A stretch of 64,000 nucleotides of DNA from Mycobacterium sp. E3251 (GCF_001666835.1 NZ_LZJF01000201.1:53612-117611); one strand, 5' to 3'. Shown: positions 1 to 9,975, counted from the stretch's first letter. The notes: a model not told the origin generated them from the sequence alone. Numbers and translations: made by a program.

Positions 1-604
1 CGACGTGACGACCGGCGTGGCCAACGCCGTGGCCGCCGCCGGGGAGTCGCTCGGCGCGGTCCGCATCGACTCCGGGGAATTGGGCGTGCTGGCCCGCCAG
101 GTCCGCGAGCAGCTCGACGGCCTGGGAGCCACCGGGACCCGCATCGTGGTGTCCGGCGACCTCGACGAATTCTCGATTGCCGCGCTGGGCGCCGAACCGG
201 TGGACAGTTACGGCGTCGGCACGTCGCTCGTGACGGGTTCGGGCGCGCCGACAGCGAACATGGTCTACAAACTGGTCGAGGTCGACGGAATGCCGGTGCA
301 AAAGCGCAGCAGCCACAAGGAATCCCGCGGCGGCCGCAAGGAGGCGCTGCGCCTGACGCGCACATCCGGGACCGCCACCGAGGAGCTGGTGTATCCGGCG
401 GGCCGCCGGCCCCCGGTCACCGAGCCGTCCCGGGTGTTGACCGTCCCCCTGGTCCGCGGTGGTGACGTGGTGTCCAAACCGAATGTGGCCGCGGCGCGTG
501 AACTGGTAGCTTCCGGGCTGCGCAGTCTGCCCTGGGAAGGGCTGAACCTCTCCCACGGCGAACCCGCGATCCCGACCACGCTGATCCCCGCCGGCCGCCG
601 GTAG
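1..604 (+). CDS. pncB: Nicotinate phosphoribosyltransferase, C-terminal part (5' end outside window)
   Basis: Partial gene; only the last 200 or so codons are present, reading in from the left edge. The enzyme joins nicotinate to phosphoribosyl pyrophosphate, giving nicotinate mononucleotide in the NAD salvage (Preiss-Handler) pathway. Family signatures visible in order are IDSGELGVLARQ (the DSG phosphoribosyl-binding segment), SGDLDEFSI and YGVGTSLVTG, followed by the HKESRGGRKEALR tail region. It sits directly upstream of dinG on the same strand, 29 bases apart, the same neighbour relation as pncB1/dinG in M. tuberculosis. The stop codon is TAG at 602-604. Confidence 0.95.
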   Translation, partial: DVTTGVANAVAAAGESLGAVRIDSGELGVLARQVREQLDGLGATGTRIVVSGDLDEFSIAALGAEPVDSYGVGTSLVTGSGAPTANMVYKLVEVDGMPVQKRSSHKESRGGRKEALRLTRTSGTATEELVYPAGRRPPVTEPSRVLTVPLVRGGDVVSKPNVAAARELVASGLRSLPWEGLNLSHGEPAIPTTLIPAGRR

Positions 605-633
605 CAGAGCAAAAGGGGCTGACCACGTCCGAA

Positions 634-2625
634 GTGTCCGTGCCCGAGTTGCTGGCCGTCGCCGTGGCCGCGCTCGGCGGCAGTGAGCGTAGCGGCCAGC
701 TCCAGATGGCCGACGCCGTCGCGCGGGCGTTCGCCACCGGCGAGCATCTCGTCGTGCAGGCCGGTACCGGCACCGGAAAGTCGCTGGCGTACCTGGTGCC
801 CGCAATCGTCCGCGCCATCGACGACGACTCGCCCGTCGTCGTGTCCACGGCCACCATCGCGCTGCAGCGACAGCTCGTCGATCGGGACTTGCCCAGGCTG
901 ATCGATTCGATCGCCGACGCCCTTCCGCGCCGCCCGCAGTTCGCGCTGCTCAAGGGGCGCCGAAACTATCTGTGCCTGAACAAGATTCACAATGGCGGCG
1001 CCGAGGCCGAGGAAGACCCCGGTGACCGGCCGCAGGAGGAGCTTTTCGATCCCATCGCGGCCACCGCCCTGGGGCGTGACGTCCAGCGGCTCACCACCTG
1101 GGCGTCGACGACCGAGTCTGGCGACCGCGACGACCTGAAACCCGGTGTGCCCGATCGATCCTGGTCCCAGGTCAGCGTTTCGGCACGGGAATGCCTGGGT
1201 GTGGCCCGTTGTCCGTTTGGCTCCGAATGCTTCTCCGAACGGGCGCGCGGCCGGGCCGGCGCCGCCGACATCGTGGTCACCAACCATGCGCTGCTCGCCA
1301 TCGACGCCGTCGCCGAATCCGCGGTACTGCCCGAACACGCGCTGCTGGTTGTCGACGAGGCCCACGAGTTGGTCGACCGGGTGACGTCGGTGGCGACCGC
1401 GGAGCTGACGCCGGCCGCCCTCGGCGTCGCGGCGCGACGGATCGCCCGGTTGGTGAACCCCGAGCTGACGCAGCGGCTGGAGGCGGCGACCGCCAACTTC
1501 GCCGCGGCGATCCACGACGGCACGCCGGGTCGCATCGACCGCCTCGACGAGGAGCTGGCGACGTACGTGACCGCCCTGCGCGACGCGGCCGGCGCGGCAC
1601 GCTCGGCGATCGACACCACGAGCGACGCGAAGGCGGCCGCCGCGCGCGCCGAAGCGATAGCCGCCCTGAGCGAGATATCCGATACCGCCTCGCGGGTCCT
1701 GTCGTCGTTCGCCCCCGCCATTCCGGATCGCACCGAGGTGGTGTGGCTGGATCACGAGGACAACAGGGGGGCGTTGCGCCCGGTGTTGCGGGTGGCACCC
1801 CTGTCGGTCGCGGGCCTGCTGCGCGACCGGGTGTTCTCCCGTTCCACTACCGTGTTGACCTCGGCGACCCTGACAATCGGCGGGTCGTTCGACGCGATGG
1901 CCGCGGCGTGGGGGCTGACCGGCGCCGATGCCGAGGTGCCCTGGCGGGGCGTCGACGTCGGCTCACCGTTCGAGCACGCCAAGGCAGGAATCCTCTACGT
2001 CGCCGCCCACCTGCCGCCTCCTGGCCGGGACGGCACCGGGTCGGCCGAGCAGCTCACCGAAATCGAAGAGCTCATCACCGCGGCCGGCGGGCGGACCCTG
2101 GGGTTGTTCTCATCGATGCGCGCCGCGCGGGCCGCCGCCGAGGCCATGCGCCAACGGTTATCGACGCCGGTGCTGTGTCAGGGTGACGACAGCACCTCCG
2201 CGCTGGTGGAACAGTTCAGCGCCGACGAACGGACCTCGTTGTTCGGCACGCTGTCGCTGTGGCAGGGCGTCGACGTTCCGGGGCCGTCCCTGTCCCTGGT
2301 GCTCATCGATCGCATCCCGTTTCCGCGGCCGGACGACCCGCTGCTGGGCGCCCGCCAGCGAGCGGTGGCCGCGCGTGGCGGCAATGGCTTCATGGCGGTC
2401 GCCGCCAGCCACGCCGCGTTGCTGCTGGCGCAAGGCTCGGGTCGGCTGTTGCGCCGCATCACCGACCGCGGTGTGGTCGCGTTGCTGGACTCGCGGATGG
2501 TCACCGCCGGCTACGGCGGTTACCTGAGTGCCTCGCTGCCGCCGTTCTGGCAGACCACCAATCCGGCGCAGGTCCGCGCCGCGCTCGAGCGGCTGCGCAC
2601 CGCGTCGGAGGGCCTTCCCGCGTGA
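634..2625 (+). CDS. dinG: DinG-type ATP-dependent DNA helicase
   Basis: Superfamily 2, XPD-like helicase of 663 residues that unwinds damaged or structured DNA. Motif I (Walker A) is QAGTGTGKSLAYLVP near residue 50. The DEAH box is VVDEAHEL near residue 245. Helicase motifs TSATLTIGGSFD and GTLSLWQGVDVPG (motif V) and QGSGRLLRR (motif VI) follow. Between motifs I and II the cysteines in NYLCLNK, ECLGVARC and GSEC could form the FeS cluster of this family. The start is GTG at 634; no upstream ATG is in frame after the pncB stop. It ends two bases before the convergent glgP stop, so the two genes share almost no terminator space. Confidence 0.95.
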   Translation: MSVPELLAVAVAALGGSERSGQLQMADAVARAFATGEHLVVQAGTGTGKSLAYLVPAIVRAIDDDSPVVVSTATIALQRQLVDRDLPRLIDSIADALPRRPQFALLKGRRNYLCLNKIHNGGAEAEEDPGDRPQEELFDPIAATALGRDVQRLTTWASTTESGDRDDLKPGVPDRSWSQVSVSARECLGVARCPFGSECFSERARGRAGAADIVVTNHALLAIDAVAESAVLPEHALLVVDEAHELVDRVTSVATAELTPAALGVAARRIARLVNPELTQRLEAATANFAAAIHDGTPGRIDRLDEELATYVTALRDAAGAARSAIDTTSDAKAAAARAEAIAALSEISDTASRVLSSFAPAIPDRTEVVWLDHEDNRGALRPVLRVAPLSVAGLLRDRVFSRSTTVLTSATLTIGGSFDAMAAAWGLTGADAEVPWRGVDVGSPFEHAKAGILYVAAHLPPPGRDGTGSAEQLTEIEELITAAGGRTLGLFSSMRAARAAAEAMRQRLSTPVLCQGDDSTSALVEQFSADERTSLFGTLSLWQGVDVPGPSLSLVLIDRIPFPRPDDPLLGARQRAVAARGGNGFMAVAASHAALLLAQGSGRLLRRITDRGVVALLDSRMVTAGYGGYLSASLPPFWQTTNPAQVRAALERLRTASEGLPA

Positions 2626-2627
2626 TG

Positions 2628-5267
2628 TCAGCGGGCCAGAGTGACCAGACCCAGCTCGGTGCTGGAGGAAAGCATCGGGTGGCGGGGCAGCACGCGAACG
2701 GTGTACCCGACCGCCCCGGCCAGCGGTAACGACAGCGTCGTCGAGAACACCTGATTGCCGCCCTCGGCGGTCCCGGTATACGACATCTCAACGGTGACCG
2801 GATCCAGCAGCGCGTCGCTGCCGTCGACCCTACCCACCACCGCTTGGACCGTGACTTCGTCCGGCGCGAGCCCGTCCAACGCCACGGTGGCGGTCAGGGT
2901 CAGCTTGGAGCCGAGCACCGGCGTATCCGGCAGCCCGGTGCTGTCCACATCGGTGATGATGATCTTGGGCCAGGCCTCCTCGGCGCGCCGACGGTAGTCG
3001 GCCACCTCGCGTGCCGCGCCGAACTCAGCGCCGTCCGCACCGTCCTCGGCGGGCCCGACGGTCCTGCGCAGCGACTGCGCGGCGTGCGTGTAGTACTGCT
3101 CGACGTAGTCGCGCACCATGCGCGAGGCCAGCACCTTCGGGCCGAGTGTCTGCAGTGTGTGCCGCACCATCTCGATCCAGCGTGGCGGCACCCCGTGTTC
3201 GTCACGCTCGTAGAACTTGGGCGCCACGGCCTGCTCCAGCAGGTCGTAGAGCGCGCTGGCCTCCAGGTCGTCCCGGCGAGCCTCGTCGGCCACACCGTCG
3301 GCAGACGGTATCTCCCAACCGTTTTCGCCGTCGTACCACTCGTCCCACCAACCATCGCGGATGGACAGGTTCAGCCCACCGTTGAGCGCGCTCTTCATCC
3401 CGGAGGTGCCGCAGGCCTCCAGCGGCCGCAGGGGGTTGTTCAGCCAAACGTCGCAACCCCAGTACAAGTGCCGGGCCATGGACATGTCGTAGTCGGGCAA
3501 GAACGCGATGCGGTGGCGTACCGCCGGCCGGTCGGCGAAGCGCACCACCTGCTGGATCAACGCCTTCCCCCCGTCGTCGGCCGGGTGCGACTTTCCGGCG
3601 ACGATCAGCTGAATCGGCCTGTCCTCATCGAGCAGCAGGCGTTCGAGCCGCTCCGGGTCGCGCAGCATCAGCGTCAGCCGCTTGTACGTGGGCACCCGCC
3701 GGGCGAACCCAATGGTAAGCACGTTCGGATCGAATGCCGTTGCTATCCAGCCCAATTCTGCGTCCGATGCGCCGCGTTCCAGCCAGGATTTCCGCAGCCG
3801 CTGCCGGACGTCCTCGACCAGCAGCGACCGCAATTGCGAGCGGATCCACCAAAGATGGCCCGCGTCAACCTGGTTCAGCCGAAGCCAGACGCCGGGATCG
3901 CCGAACGAATCCGACCCGGCCAACTCACGCCCCAACTGCAACCATTGCGGCGCCGCCCAGGTGCGCGCGTGAACCCCGTTGGTGATCGACCCGATCGGCA
4001 CTTCGTCCGCGTCGAACCCGGACCACAGCTCGTTGAACATGGCCCGACTCACCTCACCGTGCAGCAACGAGACGCCGTTGGCCCGCTGCGCCAGCCGCAG
4101 ACCCATGTGCGCCATGTTGAATTTGGTCGGGTCGTCCTCGGCGCCGAGCGCGAGAATCCGGGCCGTCGGTACGCCTGGCAACAGCGCGGGCGCGCCCTTG
4201 CCGCCGGCTTTCTTCTTGCCGGGATCGTCCTCGATCTGGCCGTCGAAGTAGAGCCGCACCATGTCGATCGGGAACCGGTCGATACCCGCGGGCACCGGAG
4301 TGTGAGTGGTGAACACGGTGCTGGATCGCACGACGGCGAGCGCGGTGTCGAAGTCCAAGCCGGCATCGGTCATCAACTCGCGGATGCGTTCGGCTCCGAG
4401 GAATCCCGCGTGCCCCTCATTCATGTGGAACACCTCGGGCGCGGGCAGGCCTTCGATGGCGGTGAACGCGCGGATCGCCCGCACGCCGCCGATGCCGGCC
4501 AGCAGCTCTTGGCGCATCCGGTGTTCCTGGTCACCGCCGTACAGCCGGTCGGTAATGCCGCGCAGCTCGTGCTCGTTCTCCGGGACGTCGGAATCGAGCA
4601 GGAGCAGCGGCACCCGGCCCACCTGAGCAACCCAGATCCGCGCGTGCAGCTGGGCGGAGTCGGGAAGCGTCAGCTCGACCAGGACGGGATCGCCGGCGGC
4701 ATCGGTGAGTAGCCGCAACGGCAGGCCCTGCGGGTCCAGCGACGGGTAAGTCTCGTTTTGCCAGCCGTCGGCGGTCAGCGACTGGCGGAAATAGCCGGAC
4801 CGGTAGTACAGGCCCACGGCCACCAGGGGCACCCCCAGATCCGAGGCCGACTTGAGGTGGTCCCCGGCGAGGATGCCCAGGCCGCCCGAGTAATTGGGCA
4901 GCACCTCGGCGACGCCGAACTCCATCGAGAAGTAGGCGATGGCCGTCGGCATCGCCACGCCTTCGGCTTGCTGCTGCTGGTACCACAGCGGACGGCTCAG
5001 GTAGTCGTTGAGGTCGGCTGCCAACTGATCGAGTCGGCCCAGGAATGCTTCGTCGAGGGCCAGCTCGTCGAGTCGTGCCGGATTCACCGCGCCCAGCAAC
5101 GCCACCGGATCAGAGCCGCAGCGCTCCCACAGGCCGACGTCGATGGTCGCGAACAAGTCCTGGGTCGGCTTGTCCCATGACCATCGCAAGTTGGTCGACA
5201 GCTGATCCAGCGCGGCCAGCCGTTCGGGGAGGTGAGCGCGGACGGTAAAGCGGCGGAGGGCTTTCAC
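2628..5267 (-). CDS. glgP: Alpha-glucan (glycogen) phosphorylase
   Basis: GT35 family phosphorylase of 879 residues, releasing glucose 1-phosphate from alpha-1,4-glucans. The N-terminal DUF3417 segment (about residues 10-120) is the actinobacterial short-form type. FSMEFGVAEVLPNYSGGLG is the conserved glucan-phosphorylase block, and HMNEGHAGF and EACGTSGMKSALNGG follow; the lysine in the last block is the expected pyridoxal-phosphate site. Start ATG at 5267 is preceded by an AAGGACGC-type ribosome site. It is divergent from glgE, with a 392-base gap that contains repeats. Together with glgE and glgB it makes a local alpha-glucan metabolism cluster, as in other mycobacteria. Confidence 0.96.
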   Translation of the reverse strand: MKALRRFTVRAHLPERLAALDQLSTNLRWSWDKPTQDLFATIDVGLWERCGSDPVALLGAVNPARLDELALDEAFLGRLDQLAADLNDYLSRPLWYQQQQAEGVAMPTAIAYFSMEFGVAEVLPNYSGGLGILAGDHLKSASDLGVPLVAVGLYYRSGYFRQSLTADGWQNETYPSLDPQGLPLRLLTDAAGDPVLVELTLPDSAQLHARIWVAQVGRVPLLLLDSDVPENEHELRGITDRLYGGDQEHRMRQELLAGIGGVRAIRAFTAIEGLPAPEVFHMNEGHAGFLGAERIRELMTDAGLDFDTALAVVRSSTVFTTHTPVPAGIDRFPIDMVRLYFDGQIEDDPGKKKAGGKGAPALLPGVPTARILALGAEDDPTKFNMAHMGLRLAQRANGVSLLHGEVSRAMFNELWSGFDADEVPIGSITNGVHARTWAAPQWLQLGRELAGSDSFGDPGVWLRLNQVDAGHLWWIRSQLRSLLVEDVRQRLRKSWLERGASDAELGWIATAFDPNVLTIGFARRVPTYKRLTLMLRDPERLERLLLDEDRPIQLIVAGKSHPADDGGKALIQQVVRFADRPAVRHRIAFLPDYDMSMARHLYWGCDVWLNNPLRPLEACGTSGMKSALNGGLNLSIRDGWWDEWYDGENGWEIPSADGVADEARRDDLEASALYDLLEQAVAPKFYERDEHGVPPRWIEMVRHTLQTLGPKVLASRMVRDYVEQYYTHAAQSLRRTVGPAEDGADGAEFGAAREVADYRRRAEEAWPKIIITDVDSTGLPDTPVLGSKLTLTATVALDGLAPDEVTVQAVVGRVDGSDALLDPVTVEMSYTGTAEGGNQVFSTTLSLPLAGAVGYTVRVLPRHPMLSSSTELGLVTLAR

Positions 5268-5659
5268 GCGTCCTTACCTTACTGAGGATTTCGCCCCATG
5301 CACGGCGTCGGTGGAGACCGCTTTTCCCGCCGAGGGTGTGACCGGACACTAGGCTGGGTATCGGTTAGTTATTGGGGCCGCAACGGTGCTTCCCCGCAGA
5401 GGAAGTTCCCCACGACAGGAAGTTTCGCCAGACGAGAGGCATTCCGCGACGGAGCGCACCGCGGTCTGGCCGCAGACAATCGGAGCCAGTCGGCGAGGTC
5501 CGAAGCGGACCGAGGAGGAGCCGGCGAGTCGGAACCAGTCGGCGACGATGCGGTCCGCGAACGCGGACCGAGGAGGAGCCGGCAAATCGGAACCAGTCGG
5601 CGACGATGCGGTCCGCGAAAGCGGACCGAGGAGGAGCCGGCAAATCGGAACGGAGTGTT
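5268..5659. other. Divergent glgP/glgE intergenic region, 392 bp
   Basis: This gap must hold the promoters of both glgP (leftward) and glgE (rightward). About 150 bases next to glgE are MIRU-like tandem repeats (separate entry). The left half holds no recognisable gene. An open frame runs through the repeats in phase with glgE, but the 58-bp period is not a multiple of three, so successive copies are read in different phases. I therefore treat it as non-coding. I could not pick a convincing sigma-A promoter for either gene. Confidence 0.6.
5505..5651. repeat. MIRU-like tandem repeat, 58-bp unit, nearly three copies
   Basis: Units begin at 5505, 5563 and 5621; the last is cut short by the glgE ribosome-binding site, and a degenerate partial copy precedes the first (around 5481). 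Each unit contains the core CGGCGACGATGCG, a small hairpin and a GAGGAGGAGCCGGCAA stretch. The hairpin at 5552-5569 is GGTCCGCGAACGCGGACC (8-bp stem). The next, at 5610-5627, has a 7-bp stem closed by GAAA. The same core appears again near 34650. The layout matches the mycobacterial interspersed repetitive units (MIRU) as I remember them. Confidence 0.8.
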
Positions 5660-7774
5660 GTGCCTGGTCGTGTCGAGATCGATAACGTACAACCCGTCGT
5701 CTCCTGCGGCGCGTATCCCGCCAAGGCCGTGGTCGGCGAGACCGTCCCGGTCAGCGCGGCGGTATGGCGTGAGGGCCACGAGGCTGTCGCCGCGACCCTG
5801 GTCGTGCGGTACCTCGGACCGCGTTATCCGCAGGTCAGCGAAACCCGCCGAATCAAAGCGGTCCAGGCCCCGGTAAAGATCGCGACGGAAGTTGACGGTG
5901 CGGGAGATCAGCAACGGATCAAGCCGCTGCTGCTGCCGATGACGTTGGGCCTCGAGCCGTACGTCTTCCACGGGCAATTCACGCCCGACCGGGTGGGCCT
6001 GTGGACATTCAGAGTCGATGGCTGGGGGGACCCGATCCACTCCTGGCGGCATGGCCTGGTAGCCAAGCTCGAGGCCGGCCAGGGCGAGACGGAACTGTCC
6101 AATGACCTCTTGGTCGGGGCAGCGCTGCTCGAGCGCGCCGCCACGGGCGTGCCGCGCGCCAGGCGCGAACCACTGATGGCGGCCGCCACGGCGTTGCGGA
6201 GCCCCGGGGATCCGATCACCCGCACCGCCTTGGCCCTGGGGCCGGAAATCGACGAGATCCTGGCCGAGTATCCGTTGCGCGATCTGGTCACCCGGGGCGA
6301 GCAGTACGGGGTCTGGGTGGACCGGCCGCTCGCCCGCTTCGGCTCCTGGTACGAGATGTTCCCCCGCTCGACCGGGGGGTGGGACGCCGAGGGCAAGCCC
6401 GTCCACGGCACGTTCGCGACGGCGGCCGCCGAGCTTCCGCGCATCGCCGCAATGGGGTTCGACGTGGTGTACCTACCGCCGATCCACCCGATCGGCAAGG
6501 TGCACCGCAAGGGCCGCAACAACTCTCCCACCGCCGCTCCCGGCGATGTTGGTTCTCCGTGGGCAATCGGCAGCGACGAGGGTGGCCACGACGCCGTCCA
6601 CCCGGACCTGGGCACCATCGAAGACTTCGACGCCTTCGTCGCCGCGGCGCGCGAGTTGGGCATGGAGGTCTCGCTGGACCTGGCGTTGCAGTGCGCCCCG
6701 GACCACCCGTGGGCCCGCGATCACCGTGAATGGTTCACCGAGCTGCCCGACGGCACCATCGCCTATGCGGAGAACCCGCCGAAGAAATATCAAGACATCT
6801 ATCCGCTCAACTTCGACAACGACCCGGCGGGCCTCTACGACGAGGTGCTGCGCGTCGTCCGGCACTGGATGGACCACGGCGTCAAGTTCTTTCGGGTTGA
6901 CAACCCGCACACCAAGCCGCCGAACTTCTGGGCATGGCTGATCGCCCAGGCGAAGAGCATCGACCCCGATGTGCTGTTCCTCTCGGAGGCCTTCACGCCG
7001 CCGGCCCGCCAGTACGGATTGGCGAAGCTCGGGTTCACGCAGTCCTACAGCTACTTCACCTGGCGCACGGCCAAGCAGGAACTCACCGAGTTCGGCGACG
7101 CCATCGCCGCCGCCGCGGACTTTCGGCGCCCCAACCTGTTCGTGAACACCCCCGACATCCTGCACGCCATCCTGCAGCACAACGGCCCCGGCATGTTCGC
7201 GATCCGGGCGGTGCTGGCGGCGACCATGGGTCCGGCCTGGGGCGTGTATTCGGGGTACGAGCTCTTCGAGCACCGCGCGGTGCGGGAAGGCAGCGAGGAG
7301 TATCTGAACTCCGAGAAATACGAACTGCGGCCTCGTGATTTCGCGGGCGCGCTGGCCGAAGGGCGGTCGCTCGAGCCGTTCATCACCCGGCTCAACTCCA
7401 TTCGCCGGTTACACCCCGCGCTGCAGCAGTTGCGTACCATCCATTTCCACGCCATCGACAACGATGCGCTACTGGCCTACAGCAAATTCGACCCGGCGAC
7501 CGGCGACTGTGTGCTGATGGTCGTCACGCTCAACGCGTTCGGGCCCGAGGAAGCCACGCTGTTTTTGGATATGGCGGCTTTGGGTATGGAGCCCTATGAG
7601 CGTTTCTGGGTGCGCGACGAAATCACCGGCCAGGAATTCCAATGGGGGCAAGCAAACTACGTTCGCATCGACCCTGCGCGAGCGGTCGCGCATGTCATCA
7701 ACATGCCACTCATCCCGCAGGAGTCCCGAATGACGCTGCTCCGCAGGCCACCAAAAGGACCGGAGGGATTGTGA
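5660..7774 (+). CDS. glgE: Alpha-1,4-glucan:maltose-1-phosphate maltosyltransferase
   Basis: GH13_3 enzyme of 704 residues that elongates alpha-glucan using maltose 1-phosphate. The N-terminal half has the dimerising domains; the catalytic barrel follows. VYLPPIHPIG, FFRVDNPHTKP (nucleophile aspartate) and LFLSEAFTPP (acid/base glutamate) are the key blocks, with NTPDILH after them. The start GTG at 5660 was chosen because GGAG lies five bases upstream and the product then begins VPGRVEID, close to the M. tuberculosis protein and about its length (701 residues as I recall). The open frame continues further upstream only through repeats. It is followed after one base by glgB, so the two are surely one operon. 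Confidence 0.95.
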   Translation: MPGRVEIDNVQPVVSCGAYPAKAVVGETVPVSAAVWREGHEAVAATLVVRYLGPRYPQVSETRRIKAVQAPVKIATEVDGAGDQQRIKPLLLPMTLGLEPYVFHGQFTPDRVGLWTFRVDGWGDPIHSWRHGLVAKLEAGQGETELSNDLLVGAALLERAATGVPRARREPLMAAATALRSPGDPITRTALALGPEIDEILAEYPLRDLVTRGEQYGVWVDRPLARFGSWYEMFPRSTGGWDAEGKPVHGTFATAAAELPRIAAMGFDVVYLPPIHPIGKVHRKGRNNSPTAAPGDVGSPWAIGSDEGGHDAVHPDLGTIEDFDAFVAAARELGMEVSLDLALQCAPDHPWARDHREWFTELPDGTIAYAENPPKKYQDIYPLNFDNDPAGLYDEVLRVVRHWMDHGVKFFRVDNPHTKPPNFWAWLIAQAKSIDPDVLFLSEAFTPPARQYGLAKLGFTQSYSYFTWRTAKQELTEFGDAIAAAADFRRPNLFVNTPDILHAILQHNGPGMFAIRAVLAATMGPAWGVYSGYELFEHRAVREGSEEYLNSEKYELRPRDFAGALAEGRSLEPFITRLNSIRRLHPALQQLRTIHFHAIDNDALLAYSKFDPATGDCVLMVVTLNAFGPEEATLFLDMAALGMEPYERFWVRDEITGQEFQWGQANYVRIDPARAVAHVINMPLIPQESRMTLLRRPPKGPEGL

Positions 7775-7775
7775 C

Positions 7776-9971
7776 ATGAGCCAAGCAGACCAACTCGCCA
7801 GGACGCACCTGGCGCCCGACCCCGCCGACTTGTCGCGCCTGCTGGCCGGCACGCATCACAACCCGCACGGGATCCTGGGCGCCCACGAGTACACCGACCA
7901 CACCGTCATCCGGGCGTTCCGCCCGCATGCGGTCGAGGTCGTGGCGCTCGTCGGAGACGACCGTTTCCCGTTGGAGCACATCGAGTCCGGCCTGTTCGCC
8001 GTGGCGCTGCCCTTCACCAACCTGATCGACTACCGGCTGCAGGTGAAATACGAGGGTTCCGAGCCATACACCGTCGCCGACGCGTACCGATTTCTGCCCA
8101 CCCTGGGCGAGGTGGACCTCTTCCTGTTCGGCGAGGGCCGTCACGAGCGACTCTGGGAAGTCCTTGGCGCGCACCCTCGTTCGTTCACCACGGCCGACGG
8201 CGTCGTCAACGGCGTGTCGTTCGCGGTGTGGGCGCCCAACGCCAAGGGCGTCAGCCTGATCGGCGAGTTCAACGGCTGGACAGGCAACGATGCACCCATG
8301 CGGTCGCTGGGCTCCTCGGGCGTGTGGGAGCTGTTCTGGCCCGACTTCCCCGCCAACGGCCTGTACAAGTTTCGCGTGCATGGCGCCGACGGCGTCGTGA
8401 CCGACCGCGCCGATCCCATGGCGTTCGCCACCGAAGTGCCGCCGCACACCGCGTCTCGCGTGACGCGCAGCGAATACACATGGCAGGACGCCGAGTGGAT
8501 GGAACGGCGCGCTCAGCTCAACCCGGTGTTCGAGCCGATGAGCACCTATGAGGTCCACCTCGGCTCGTGGCGGCCCGGACTCGGTTACCGGCAACTGGCC
8601 GAGGAGCTGACCAATTATGTGGTCGAGCATGGGTTCACCCACGTCGAGTTGCTCCCGGTCGCCGAGCACCCGTTCGCCGGGTCATGGGGTTACCAGGTGA
8701 CGTCGTACTACGCGCCGACATCGCGGTTCGGCACACCCGACGAATTCCGGGCGTTGGTCGACGCGCTGCACAACGCCGGCATCGGCGTCATCGTTGATTG
8801 GGTGCCGGCGCATTTCCCGAAAGATGCATGGGCGTTGGGACGGTTTGACGGCACCCCGCTTTATGAACATGCCGATCCTAAGCGTGGCGAGCAACTAGAC
8901 TGGGGCACTTACGTTTTCGATTTCGGGCGCGCCGAGGTGCGTAACTTCCTGGTGGCCAACGCGCTGTATTGGCTCGAGGAGTACCACGTCGACGGGTTAC
9001 GGGTCGACGCCGTTGCCTCCATGCTGTATTTGGACTACTCGCGCCCCGAGGGCGGCTGGACGCCGAACATCTACGGTGGGCGGGAAAACCTGGAGGCCGT
9101 GCAATTCCTGCAGGAGATGAACGCCACGGTGCACAAGTCGGCCCCCGGCATCGTCACCATCGCCGAGGAGTCGACGTCGTGGCCCGGTGTCACGCGCCCG
9201 ACCAACCTTGGCGGCCTTGGCTTCTCGATGAAGTGGAATATGGGCTGGATGCACGACACGCTCGACTACATCAGCCGCGACCCGATTTACCGCAACTACC
9301 ACCACCACGAGATGACGTTCTCGATGCTCTACGCATTCAGCGAGAACTACGTGCTGCCGATCAGCCACGACGAGGTCGTGCACGGCAAAGGCACGCTGTG
9401 GGGCCGCATGCCGGGCAACAACCACGTCAAGGCGGCCGGGCTGCGCAGCCTGCTCGCCTACCAGTGGGCGCACCCCGGCAAGCAATTGCTGTTCATGGGC
9501 CAGGAATTCGGCCAGCGCGCCGAGTGGTCGGAGGAACGCGGCCTGGATTGGTGGCAGCTCGACGAACAAGGCTTCTCGAACGGCGTGCTGCGTCTGGTGC
9601 GCGACATCAACGACATCTACCGCAACCACCCCGCGCTGTGGAGCCAGGACACCGTCCCCGACGGCTACTCCTGGATCGACGCCAACGACTCGGCCAACAA
9701 CGTGTTGAGCTTCCTGCGGTACGGCAGCGACGGCTCCGTGATGGCCTGCGTCTTCAATTTCGCCGGCAACGAGCACAGCGGATACCGGCTCGGCCTGCCG
9801 TCCGCCGGCCGTTGGCGCGAGGTGCTCAACACCGACGCCACCGACTACAACGGGACCGGCATCGGCAACATGGGTGGTGTCGATGCCACCGAGGACCCGT
9901 GGCACGGGCGACCCGCATCGGCGGTGCTGGTGCTTCCGCCCAATTCGGCCTTGTGGCTCGAGCCCGAGTAG
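7776..9971 (+). CDS. glgB: 1,4-alpha-glucan branching enzyme
   Basis: GH13_9 branching enzyme of 731 residues; it moves alpha-1,4 segments into alpha-1,6 branches and works on the linear chains made by GlgE. There are two N-terminal beta-sandwich modules (the CBM48 one includes GVSFAVWAPNAKGVSLIGEF, about residues 145-165), then the barrel. Catalytic blocks are DGLRVDAVASMLY (nucleophile), TIAEESTSWPGVT (acid/base) and ISHDEVVHGK. ATG at 7776 follows the glgE stop by one base, with a GGAGGG ribosome site inside the end of glgE. The gene ends four bases before the convergent CnoX-like gene. In H37Rv a PE_PGRS gene lies at this junction; here there is none. Confidence 0.97.
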   Translation: MSQADQLARTHLAPDPADLSRLLAGTHHNPHGILGAHEYTDHTVIRAFRPHAVEVVALVGDDRFPLEHIESGLFAVALPFTNLIDYRLQVKYEGSEPYTVADAYRFLPTLGEVDLFLFGEGRHERLWEVLGAHPRSFTTADGVVNGVSFAVWAPNAKGVSLIGEFNGWTGNDAPMRSLGSSGVWELFWPDFPANGLYKFRVHGADGVVTDRADPMAFATEVPPHTASRVTRSEYTWQDAEWMERRAQLNPVFEPMSTYEVHLGSWRPGLGYRQLAEELTNYVVEHGFTHVELLPVAEHPFAGSWGYQVTSYYAPTSRFGTPDEFRALVDALHNAGIGVIVDWVPAHFPKDAWALGRFDGTPLYEHADPKRGEQLDWGTYVFDFGRAEVRNFLVANALYWLEEYHVDGLRVDAVASMLYLDYSRPEGGWTPNIYGGRENLEAVQFLQEMNATVHKSAPGIVTIAEESTSWPGVTRPTNLGGLGFSMKWNMGWMHDTLDYISRDPIYRNYHHHEMTFSMLYAFSENYVLPISHDEVVHGKGTLWGRMPGNNHVKAAGLRSLLAYQWAHPGKQLLFMGQEFGQRAEWSEERGLDWWQLDEQGFSNGVLRLVRDINDIYRNHPALWSQDTVPDGYSWIDANDSANNVLSFLRYGSDGSVMACVFNFAGNEHSGYRLGLPSAGRWREVLNTDATDYNGTGIGNMGGVDATEDPWHGRPASAVLVLPPNSALWLEPE

Positions 9972-9975
9972 GCCG

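Noticed and set aside
2844..4712. 622-codon open frame antisense to glgP
   Set aside because: High GC leaves long open frames opposite real genes. The product has no family motif and is rich in Arg, Gln, His and Val in the way of antisense shadows.
5372..5659. N-terminal extension of GlgE through the repeats
   Set aside because: The 58-bp period shifts frame with each copy, and the GTG at 5660 has its own GGAG and gives the normal protein length.
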